Below are positions 1 through 8,528 of a DNA stretch of 8,528 nt, piece after piece. The notes under the pieces were generated by a model. It saw only the letters and a list, made by a program, of their open reading frames with translations. It was not told the origin of the DNA and made no database searches. The stretch spans positions 1 to 8,528 of the forward strand of contig JAITVB010000140.1 in the NCBI GenBank assembly GCA_031286025.1, in the 5' to 3' direction. The translations under genes were made by a program, and so were the position numbers. This DNA comes from Rikenellaceae bacterium (lineage in GTDB: Bacteria; Bacteroidota; Bacteroidia; Bacteroidales; Rikenellaceae). Numbering within the stretch: position 1 is the first letter of the stretch; every line of letters begins with the position of its first letter.

Positions 1-312
1 CACGAAGAAGCCCTGTTGGTTCGCGCCACAAAAAACCTCGAAGCGATCGACGGCGTAACGATCTACGGTGCGCAGCCCGGCAAATGCCCCATCGTGTCGT
101 TCACCGCCGCCGGGACACACCCCTACGACATAGGGATGATCCTCGATAAACAGGGTATCGCCGTCCGTACGGGCACCCACTGCGCCGAGCCGTTGATGAC
201 ACGTTTCGGCCTGACGGGCATGGCCCGCGCCTCGTTCGCTGTTTACAACACGCTCGAAGAAGCCGACGTCCTGGCCGAAGGTCTTCGTCGAGCGCTCACG
301 ATGTTAAGATAA
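1..312 (+). CDS. sufS: Cysteine desulfurase SufS, C-terminal part (5' end outside window)
   Basis: This is the last 103 residues of a PLP-dependent cysteine desulfurase of the SufS/CsdA class, which takes sulfur from L-cysteine, leaving alanine, and hands it as persulfide to the SUF Fe-S cluster assembly machinery in the cytosol. The reading frame is open from base 1 and ends at TAA 310-312. Class-defining residues are visible: the motif RTGTHCAEPLM holds the persulfide-carrying Cys at codon 61 of the fragment (bases 181-183), matching RTGHHCAQPLM around Cys364 in E. coli SufS. It is followed by the typical R-ASFAVYNT-EEAD segment. Whole SufS proteins are about 405 residues, so roughly three quarters is missing upstream. 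The Met at base 16 is internal, not a start. maf begins 6 bases after the stop, so the two are probably co-transcribed. The family is clear; SufS rather than CsdA rests on the motif and on usual Bacteroidota gene content. Confidence 0.93.
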   Translation, partial: HEEALLVRATKNLEAIDGVTIYGAQPGKCPIVSFTAAGTHPYDIGMILDKQGIAVRTGTHCAEPLMTRFGLTGMARASFAVYNTLEEADVLAEGLRRALTMLR

Positions 313-318
313 TCGCCG

Positions 319-930
319 ATGCTCCTGCCCGAACGCCTGAAGAACTACCGGCTGATCCTCGCCAGCCAGTCGCCTCGCCGCCGCCGGTTGATGGCCGATG
401 CGGAAATGAATTACACGTTGGCCGAAAATTACGACCTTGAGGAAATTTTTCCGAAAGGCATGGTCCCCAAGGACGTCCCGGTCTATCTTGCCGAACTCAA
501 ATCGGCCGCCTACCCGAAAGCCTTGGCCGCCGATGAGATCCTCGTCACCGCCGACACGATCGTGATCGTCGACGGCGAGGTGATCGGCAAGCCCGACGGC
601 CGCGAGGGCGCGATCCGGATGCTCGGAAAGCTTTCCGGCCGCCGTCACGAAGTGATTACCGGCGTCACGCTTCGCAATCCGGCGCTGACGAAAAATTTCG
701 CAGCTCACTCAGCTGTTTTTTTTCGTACATTGAACGCCGAAGAGATCGCGTATTACGTTGACCGCTACCGCCCGTTCGACAAGGCGGGGGCTTACGGTAT
801 TCAGGAGTGGATCGGCTATGTGGGCATCGAACGCATCGAAGGCTCGTTCTATAATGTGATGGGCCTCCCGGTACAGATGCTCTACGTCGAACTCTCGAAG
901 ATGATCGACCAACTCGAAAACAAACCATGA
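319..930 (+). CDS. maf: Maf family nucleoside triphosphate pyrophosphatase (dTTP/UTP type)
   Basis: A 203-residue cytosolic Maf/HAM1-superfamily enzyme that hydrolyses non-canonical or excess nucleoside triphosphates to monophosphate and pyrophosphate, in the house-cleaning role also linked to septum formation. The family landmarks occur in order. ASQSPRRRRLM at 15-25 is the substrate-binding loop with S18, R20 and R21. Lys61 lies in AELKSAA. ADTIV holds the catalytic-site Asp79. GKP has Lys91, ITGV is at 113-116, and DKAGAYGIQ at 155-162 ends with the conserved Gln162. The full Arg-Arg/Lys/Gln set resembles the YhdE (dTTP/UTP) subgroup more than the YceF (m7GTP) one. Length is normal for the family. 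The ATG at 319 is the first in frame, 6 bases after sufS, and the stop TGA overlaps the next gene's ATG. Bases 684-723 contain nested hairpins ending in eight T's, in frame and coding for a normal family segment (SAVFFRTLNAEEI), so they are not a frameshift. Confidence 0.94.
   Translation: MLLPERLKNYRLILASQSPRRRRLMADAEMNYTLAENYDLEEIFPKGMVPKDVPVYLAELKSAAYPKALAADEILVTADTIVIVDGEVIGKPDGREGAIRMLGKLSGRRHEVITGVTLRNPALTKNFAAHSAVFFRTLNAEEIAYYVDRYRPFDKAGAYGIQEWIGYVGIERIEGSFYNVMGLPVQMLYVELSKMIDQLENKP
684..723 (+). other. Terminator-like hairpin plus competing hairpin inside maf
   Basis: CAGCT (701-705) and AGCTG (711-715) form a perfect 5-bp stem around a 5-base loop. Eight T's (716-723) follow directly, which is the form of a short intrinsic terminator. 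Just upstream, GCTG (684-687) can pair with CAGC (701-704), extended by CGAA (689-692) with TTCG (697-700) around a small loop and one bulged A. Both structures need bases 701-704, so they exclude each other, as in an antiterminator/terminator pair. The stem is short and lies inside a coding sequence, so chance is a real possibility and function is unproven. Confidence 0.3.
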
Positions 931-3053
931 TGAGACGCATATTCATATTTTTCTTCACTGCGTTCCTGTTGGCCGGTACAGTCCGCGCCGACGAAGGCAT
1001 GTGGCTCCCTGCTCTGGTCGGGAAAATGCGCTACGGCGATATGAGGAAAAACGGCTTGCAAATAAAAGCTTCTGATCTTTACGACGTTAACCGTTCGAGC
1101 CTCAAGGATGCGATCGTCCTTTTCGGTTCGGGTTGTACGGGTGAAATCGTTTCCGACCGTGGCCTGCTCTTCACGAACCACCACTGCGGCTACGGCCAGA
1201 TTCAGTCGCACAGCAGTGTCGAGCACGACTACCTGACCGACGGTTTCTGGGCTCGCACCCCGGCCGAAGAACTTCCTAACCCCGGCCTCAAAGTAAAAAT
1301 CCTGGTGCGGATGGACGATGTGACTAAGCAAGCCCTTAAAGGCGTCACCGGCCAAATGACGGAACCCGACCGCCAGGCGGCCGTCCGCCGCAACAACGCC
1401 GACATCGTGGCCGCCGCTACGAAAGGCACCCGCTACGAAGCCTCGGTCGAATCGTTCTACTATGGCAACCAGTATTTCCTGTTCGTCTACGAAGTGTTTG
1501 AAGATGTCCGTCTGGTCGGCGCCCCGCCCTCGTCGATCGGGAAATTCGGCGGCGATACCGATAACTGGATGTGGCCCCGCCACACCGGTGATTTTTCGAT
1601 TTTTCGCATTTATGCCGGCAAAGACAACAAACCGGCATCATACTCGCCCGACAACGTGCCCTATCGCCCGAAACAATTCTTCACGATCTCGATGGCCGGG
1701 GCCGATGAGGGCGATTTCACCTTTGTCTACGGTTTTCCGGGGCGCACCTACGAATACATTACTTCCGACGCGGTCGACTATATGGTGAACCGGGGAAATC
1801 CCCACAAGATCGCCCTGCGCACGATCCGTCTCGACATCATGACCGCCGAGCAGGAGCGCGACGCGGCGACCCGCATCATGTACGCCTCGAAACACGCCTC
1901 CGTGGCCAATGCCTGGAAAAAGTGGCAGGGCGAACTCAATGGCATCGTCCGCCTCGACGTCGCGGGCCGGAAACGCGTTCTCGAAGAGCAGTTTACGGCG
2001 TGGGCGGCGAACAAACCCGAATACGGCAACGTATTGCCCGCCCTCGAAGAACTTTATCAGGGTCTCGATCATTTTGCCTTCCAACGCGATTATTATCTGG
2101 AGGCCTTTGCCCCGATCGAACTCACCTCGTTCGCCGGGGCCTTTGCCCGCACAACGACCGGCGAAATCGACGCGGCCTATACCGACCGCCAACGTAAGGC
2201 AGCCGATGAGTTTTTCAGAAATTACTCGCCGACGATCGACCTGGCGACGGCCATTGCCCTGCTCGGGGCGTACAACGAAAATTGCTCGTACGAACCGGCG
2301 GTGCGGAACATCTTTGACCGTTGTATCAGGCCATACGGTTCGATCGCCGGGGCCGTGGAGCGCATGTTCAATACCTCTGTTTTCGTGTCACAGGATCGGG
2401 TCGAACGCCTGCTTGCCCTGCCCGCCGACGAGTTGAGGCAAAAAGTCGATGACGATCCGGCGATGGCTCTTTACCGGGCGTTCAACGGCGCCTACACGAC
2501 GATCTTCCTGCCGCGCTACACCGAATTGTCGGCCCGGATCGAACTGCAATACCGCACCTATATGCGCGGCTTGATGGCGATGCAAAAGGACAGGCAGTTC
2601 TATCCCGATGCCAATTCGACCCTGCGCGTGGCCTACGGCAGGGTCGACGGCTATAAACCGGCCGACGGCGTCTACTACGAATCGCACACCACGCTCGACG
2701 GTGTGATGGAAAAAGATTCTCCTGAAATTTACGACTACGACGTGCCCCAACGCCTGCGCGATCTTTATGCCGCCAAGGATTACGGCCGCTACGCGGTCGA
2801 CGGTACGGTGCCGGTCGCTTTCATCGCCACCAACCACACCACCGGCGGCAACTCGGGCAGCCCGATCCTCAACGGCCGTGGCGAGCTGCTTGGCCTCAAC
2901 TTCGACCGCACGTGGGAGAGCACGATGAGCGACGTGAAGTACGATCCCTCGATCTGCCGCAACATTTCCGTGGACATCCGCTACGTCCTTTTTGTGATCG
3001 ACAGGGTGGCCGGTGCGGGTTATCTGCTCGACGAAATGCGTTTTGCCGAATAA
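927..3053 (+). CDS. dpp11: Secreted S46 family dipeptidyl-peptidase, DPP11-like (Asp/Glu-specific)
   Basis: A 708-residue serine exopeptidase of MEROPS family S46, which removes dipeptides from the N-terminus of oligopeptides in the periplasm. A signal peptide is clear: basic MMRR, hydrophobic IFIFFFTAFLLAG, then VRA before DEGMW, the usual mature start of the family. The chymotrypsin-like triad is visible as His86 in TNHHCGYG, Asp222 in RHTGDFS and Ser643 in GGNSGSP. Cys70 and Cys87 match the conserved disulfide beside the catalytic His. Arg661, in NFDRTWE, lies 18 residues after the catalytic Ser, exactly like Arg673 after Ser655 in Porphyromonas gingivalis DPP11. DPP7 enzymes have Gly there and prefer hydrophobic residues, so Asp/Glu preference at P1 is predicted. 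The helical insertion domain runs roughly 280-560, and length is typical. The ATG at 927 overlaps the maf stop as ATGA; a second ATG at 930 would remove only one residue. Translational coupling to maf is likely. Confidence 0.93.
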   Translation: MMRRIFIFFFTAFLLAGTVRADEGMWLPALVGKMRYGDMRKNGLQIKASDLYDVNRSSLKDAIVLFGSGCTGEIVSDRGLLFTNHHCGYGQIQSHSSVEHDYLTDGFWARTPAEELPNPGLKVKILVRMDDVTKQALKGVTGQMTEPDRQAAVRRNNADIVAAATKGTRYEASVESFYYGNQYFLFVYEVFEDVRLVGAPPSSIGKFGGDTDNWMWPRHTGDFSIFRIYAGKDNKPASYSPDNVPYRPKQFFTISMAGADEGDFTFVYGFPGRTYEYITSDAVDYMVNRGNPHKIALRTIRLDIMTAEQERDAATRIMYASKHASVANAWKKWQGELNGIVRLDVAGRKRVLEEQFTAWAANKPEYGNVLPALEELYQGLDHFAFQRDYYLEAFAPIELTSFAGAFARTTTGEIDAAYTDRQRKAADEFFRNYSPTIDLATAIALLGAYNENCSYEPAVRNIFDRCIRPYGSIAGAVERMFNTSVFVSQDRVERLLALPADELRQKVDDDPAMALYRAFNGAYTTIFLPRYTELSARIELQYRTYMRGLMAMQKDRQFYPDANSTLRVAYGRVDGYKPADGVYYESHTTLDGVMEKDSPEIYDYDVPQRLRDLYAAKDYGRYAVDGTVPVAFIATNHTTGGNSGSPILNGRGELLGLNFDRTWESTMSDVKYDPSICRNISVDIRYVLFVIDRVAGAGYLLDEMRFAE

Positions 3054-3066
3054 AAACAGCCGTTAG

Positions 3067-6309
<3,243 letters not shown>

Positions 6310-6331
6310 CTGCGTGCTCATTTCGAAGACT

Positions 6332-6365
6332 ATCCCGGACGTGAGATGCGCCCGGGATCGTTTTT
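6332..6365 (+). terminator. Intrinsic terminator after the beta-galactosidase gene
   Basis: ATCCCGG (6332-6338) pairs perfectly with CCGGGAT (6352-6358). After one A-C mismatch the stem can continue inward with three more pairs (6340-6342 with 6348-6350, one of them a G-U) around a 5-base loop. Two bases later come five T's (6361-6365). It starts 22 bases after the stop codon and would end the upstream transcription unit. There is no A-run on the other side, so it should work only for + strand transcripts. Confidence 0.85.
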
Positions 6366-6399
6366 GCGTTTGAATAGTTTGAGATTATTATCCCGTGGA

Positions 6400-6430
6400 G
6401 TTCCAAAATTCAGATTTGTTATTATATTTG
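6400..6430 (+). promoter_or_regulatory. Probable Bacteroidota-type promoter for gdhA
   Basis: TATATTTG (6423-6430) is an exact match to the Bacteroidota sigma-ABfr -7 consensus TAnnTTTG. Nineteen bases upstream, GTTC (6400-6403) is only a weak match to the -33 element TTTG. The box lies in the AT-rich stretch between the beta-galactosidase terminator and gdhA. Transcription would start near 6435-6438, giving a leader of about 40 bases with no Shine-Dalgarno sequence but an A/T-rich run before the ATG, as is usual in this phylum. No operator dyad was seen next to it. Confidence 0.6.
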
Positions 6431-6474
6431 CTCGACTAAATTTCTCGGATTAACTTTTAACGAACGATTTTACC

Positions 6475-7812
6475 ATGAACGTAACCCAACTGATGAACGA
6501 CCTGGAAGCCAGACATCCGGGCGAAGCCGAATACCTGCAAGCCGTGCGCGAAGTATTGGTATCCGTTGAAGATATCTACAACCAACATCCCCAGTTCGAG
6601 GCGAACAAGATCGCCGAGCGCATCGTCGAGCCCGACCGCATTTTCACTTTCAAGGTGCCTTGGGTCGACGACCGGGGCCAGGTGCAGGTCAACCTGGGTT
6701 ACCGTGTCCAGTATAACAACGCGATCGGACCCTACAAGGGCGGGCTGCGTTTCCATCCGAGCGTCAACCTGAGCATCCTGAAATTCCTCGGGTTCGAACA
6801 GACGTTTAAGAATTCGCTCACCACGCTGCCGATGGGCGGTGCCAAAGGAGGTTCTGATTTTAATCCCAAAGGGAAATCCGACGCCGATATCATGCGCTTC
6901 TGTCAGGCTTTCATGGTCGAACTGTGGCGCTACATCGGCCCTGAAACCGACGTTCCGGCGGGCGACATCGGCGTGGGTGCCCGCGAAATAGGCTACCTCT
7001 ACGGGATGTACCGCAAACTGGCCCGCGAAAACACAGGCGTGTTGACCGGCAAGGGGATGACCTACGGCGGTTCGCTGATCCGTCCCGAGGCAACCGGTTT
7101 CGGAGCGGTCTATTTTCTGCGCCGCATGCTCGAACGTCAGGGCATCGACATCAAAGGCAAAAGGGTGTCGATCTCCGGTTTTGGCAACGTGGCTTGGGGC
7201 GCGGCCCTCAAAGCCGTTGAATTCGGTGCGAAGGTGATCACCATCTCCGGCCCCGACGGCTACATCCTCGATTCGGCCGGCCTCGACGCCGAGAAGATCG
7301 CTTATATGCTTGAACTGCGTACGTCGAACAATGACGTGGTGGCTCCTTATGCCGGTCGTTTTGCCGGTTCGAAATTCGTTGCAGGCCGCCGTCCGTGGGA
7401 AGTCGAAACCGACATCGCCCTGCCTTGCGCCACGCAGAACGAATTGGGCGAAGCCGATGCCAAGCAGTTGATCGCCAACAAGGTGACTTGCGTGGCCGAG
7501 GTGTCGAACATGGGTTGCACGCCCGAAGCGATCGAAGCCTTTATCCACAGCCGCACGATGTATGCCCCGGGCAAGGCGGTCAACGCCGGCGGAGTAGCGA
7601 CCTCGGGCCTCGAAATGACCCAGAACTCGATGAAGATCAACTGGACGGCCGCTGAAGTCGACGCCAAGTTGCAGCAGATCATGGAGTCGATCCACGGCGC
7701 TTGCCTTGAGTTCGGTACCGAAAAGGACGGCTATGTCAACTATATGAAAGGAGCAAATATCGCCGGCTTCATGAAAGTGGCGAGGTCCATGGTCGAACAA
7801 GGCATCCTCTAA
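6475..7812 (+). CDS. gdhA: Glutamate dehydrogenase, hexameric ~50 kDa type (coenzyme residues NAD-like)
   Basis: A 445-residue cytosolic enzyme that interconverts L-glutamate with 2-oxoglutarate plus ammonia, joining nitrogen assimilation or glutamate catabolism to the TCA cycle. The N-terminal substrate domain (about 1-200) has Lys88 in GPYKGGLRFHP, Lys112 in FKNSLTT, catalytic Lys124 in GGAKGGSDF and Asp164 in PAGDIGVG. Ser377 in GGVATSGLEM is also conserved. The Rossmann domain (about 200-375) has GFGNVA at 235-240. Such genes are usually labelled NADP-specific. Here, however, Phe236, Pro260 and Asp261 match Phe238, Pro262 and Asp263 of the NAD-dependent Clostridium symbiosum enzyme, so NAD or dual use is more likely. 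The normally strict AEGANMP segment reads AEVSNMGC at 341-348. The ATG at 6475 gives the usual family N-terminus, and the upstream promoter and both flanking terminators mark a single-gene unit. Fold and reaction are near certain; coenzyme is inference. Confidence 0.95.
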   Translation: MNVTQLMNDLEARHPGEAEYLQAVREVLVSVEDIYNQHPQFEANKIAERIVEPDRIFTFKVPWVDDRGQVQVNLGYRVQYNNAIGPYKGGLRFHPSVNLSILKFLGFEQTFKNSLTTLPMGGAKGGSDFNPKGKSDADIMRFCQAFMVELWRYIGPETDVPAGDIGVGAREIGYLYGMYRKLARENTGVLTGKGMTYGGSLIRPEATGFGAVYFLRRMLERQGIDIKGKRVSISGFGNVAWGAALKAVEFGAKVITISGPDGYILDSAGLDAEKIAYMLELRTSNNDVVAPYAGRFAGSKFVAGRRPWEVETDIALPCATQNELGEADAKQLIANKVTCVAEVSNMGCTPEAIEAFIHSRTMYAPGKAVNAGGVATSGLEMTQNSMKINWTAAEVDAKLQQIMESIHGACLEFGTEKDGYVNYMKGANIAGFMKVARSMVEQGIL

Positions 7813-7825
7813 GGCTGTTTCGCGT

Positions 7826-7880
7826 ATGGCATGCCATCTCTGAGCGGATCTTTCCGTAAACGGGTCAGGTACCCTGCCCG
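7826..7880 (+). other. Palindrome and hairpins in the gdhA 3' region
   Basis: Three dyads lie between the gdhA stop codon and its terminator. The first is the perfect 12-base palindrome ATGGCATGCCAT (7826-7837). The second is a small CGGA/TCCG hairpin with a TCTT loop (7845-7856). The third is a stronger stem (7861-7880) in which CGGG and CAGG pair with CCTG and CCCG around a 3-base loop, with one bulged T at 7865. None is followed by a T-tract. They could protect the mRNA 3' end, be part of a small RNA, or be chance. No reading frame of note is present. Confidence 0.4.
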
Positions 7881-7903
7881 GAGATAGTTGACCGTACTGA
7901 AAC

Positions 7904-7941
7904 AAAAACACCGGGAAGACAAACTTTCCCGGTGTTTTTTT
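7904..7941 (+). terminator. Strong bidirectional intrinsic terminator after gdhA
   Basis: AAAAACACCGGGAA (7904-7917) pairs without mismatch with TTCCCGGTGTTTTT (7926-7939), giving a 14-bp stem on an 8-base loop. The core is GC-rich, and the + strand ends with seven T's (7935-7941). The A-run of the left arm supplies a T-run on the minus strand, so it can stop transcription from both sides. It separates gdhA from mutY and lies 91 bases beyond the gdhA stop. Confidence 0.93.
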
Positions 7942-8054
7942 GTAAAGACTCCCTCGCCCGCATATTCTTTTGGTCAGTTGTGAACCGAACGATCTTCCGA
8001 CCGGATCTATTGCAAAGAGAGTGCCAAAGTGTCGTATGATCCGCACTTTCTTTG

Positions 8055-8062
8055 TATCTTCG
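8055..8062 (+). promoter_or_regulatory. Probable -7 promoter box directly before mutY
   Basis: TATCTTCG matches the Bacteroidota -7 consensus TAnnTTTG at all but one fixed base (C for T). It lies 6 bases before the ATG at 8069, so the transcript would have almost no leader. No good TTTG element is present about 19 bases upstream, so the call rests on the -7 box and its position after the gdhA terminator. The rest of the 7942-8054 spacer shows no other convincing signal. Confidence 0.45.
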
Positions 8063-8068
8063 CCCACG

Positions 8069-8528
8069 ATGCCGACCGAAAAACACACCACCGAACCCAT
8101 CAGCGCCATTCTGACCGAATGGTATGAAACCCACCGCCGCGCGTTGCCGTGGCGCGAGAGCCGCAACCCTTACACGATCTGGATATCCGAAGTGGTTCTC
8201 CAGCAAACTCGTGTGGTGCAGGGGCTCGACTATTTTTACCGATTTATGGCGCGTTTTCCCGACGTGGCTTCCCTGGCCGCGGCCGGCGAAGACGAAGTGA
8301 TGAAATACTGGCAGGGTCTTGGCTACTATAGTCGCGCCCGCAGCCTCCATGTGGCCGCCCGTCAGGTGGTGGAGCGCTTCGGCGGCCGCTTCCCAACGAC
8401 CTACGAAGATGTACTTTCGTTAAAAGGAGTGGGGGAGTACACGGCGGCGGCCATCTGCTCGTTTGCCTACGAACAACCCTATGCGGTGGTCGACGGCAAT
8501 GTCTATCGTGTGTTGGCACGTTTGTTCG
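8069..8528 (+). CDS. mutY: A/G-specific adenine DNA glycosylase MutY, N-terminal part (3' end outside window)
   Basis: The first 153 residues of MutY, the glycosylase that removes adenine mispaired with 8-oxoguanine or guanine and so prevents G:C to T:A mutations. The helix-hairpin-helix catalytic domain is clear. LPWRESRNPYTIWISEVVLQQTRV contains catalytic Glu41 (E. coli Glu37). WQGLGYYSRARSLH and LKGVGEYTAAAI (118-129, the HhH hairpin) follow. VDGNVYRVLAR has Asp142 (E. coli Asp138). Both catalytic residues sit at the same +4 offset, which supports the chosen start. The 4Fe-4S cysteines and the C-terminal 8-oxoG-recognition domain would lie beyond base 8528; family length is about 350. An in-frame ATG at 8036 would add 11 residues but lies upstream of the likely promoter box (8055-8062), so 8069 is preferred. 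The frame simply runs off the window; no damage is seen. Confidence 0.94.
   Translation, partial: MPTEKHTTEPISAILTEWYETHRRALPWRESRNPYTIWISEVVLQQTRVVQGLDYFYRFMARFPDVASLAAAGEDEVMKYWQGLGYYSRARSLHVAARQVVERFGGRFPTTYEDVLSLKGVGEYTAAAICSFAYEQPYAVVDGNVYRVLARLF

Noticed and set aside
716..723. Eight T's in maf as a sign of a frameshift or pseudogene
   Set aside because: The frame continues on both sides with normal Maf family sequence, including DKAGAYGIQ after the run, so the gene is intact.
6375..6381. TAGTTTG as an alternative gdhA promoter box
   Set aside because: It is one base short of TAnnTTTG and lies only ten bases after the upstream terminator; TATATTTG at 6423-6430 is an exact match.
7981..8030. 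Possible operator or minus-strand promoter in the gdhA-mutY spacer (GATC-flanked dyad near 7990-8007; CAAAG repeats)
   Set aside because: The dyad has internal mismatches, and neither CAAAG site has the TA required for a reverse-strand -7 box.
6457..8166. 569-codon open frame on the minus strand opposite gdhA, running through the terminator into mutY
   Set aside because: No family motif, no promoter or start context, and it reads straight through a strong bidirectional terminator. It is best explained as a codon-bias shadow extended by chance through a short spacer.

Overview
The window reads as a stretch of ordinary chromosome from a Bacteroidota (Bacteroidetes) bacterium. Four things suggest this. 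Start codons lack Shine-Dalgarno sequences. Promoter-like boxes of the phylum's TAnnTTTG type precede gdhA (TATATTTG, 6423-6430) and mutY (TATCTTCG, 8055-8062). There is a family S46 dipeptidyl-peptidase, a family concentrated in this phylum. There is also a large secreted GH2 beta-galactosidase. The moderately high GC content would suit an Alistipes/Rikenellaceae-like gut or oral lineage, but the genus is inference. All six real genes are on the + strand. No RNA gene, CRISPR array, insertion sequence, integrase or phage gene was recognised.

Layout. Positions 1-3053 hold a tight run: the 3' end of sufS (cysteine desulfurase), then maf (nucleotide pyrophosphatase) 6 bases later, then an S46 dipeptidyl-peptidase whose ATG overlaps the maf stop codon. 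After 28 bases comes a 1075-residue periplasmic beta-galactosidase (3082-6309), closed by a clear intrinsic terminator (6332-6365). A 165-base spacer carries that terminator and the likely gdhA promoter. The hexameric-type glutamate dehydrogenase gene (6475-7812) follows, then a 256-base spacer with several dyads and a strong bidirectional terminator (7904-7941). The 5' part of mutY (adenine DNA glycosylase) runs off the right edge.

How the genes fit together. sufS (Fe-S assembly), maf (nucleotide sanitation) and mutY (oxidative-lesion repair by an Fe-S glycosylase) are housekeeping. The peptidase, beta-galactosidase and glutamate dehydrogenase are nutritional. The peptidase carries the Arg that marks the Asp/Glu-specific DPP11 branch. 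The glutamate dehydrogenase carries the coenzyme-site residues of the NAD-dependent Clostridium symbiosum enzyme. One can therefore imagine acidic dipeptides being released in the periplasm and the resulting glutamate deaminated in the cytosol, but the two genes lie in separate transcription units and the link is inference.

I found no convincing new biological system here. The points most worth a second look are a terminator/antiterminator-like pair of hairpins inside maf, the coenzyme-site residues and altered signature of the glutamate dehydrogenase, and the structured 3' region of gdhA. Long open frames on the minus strand opposite the beta-galactosidase and gdhA genes look like codon-bias shadows and were rejected.
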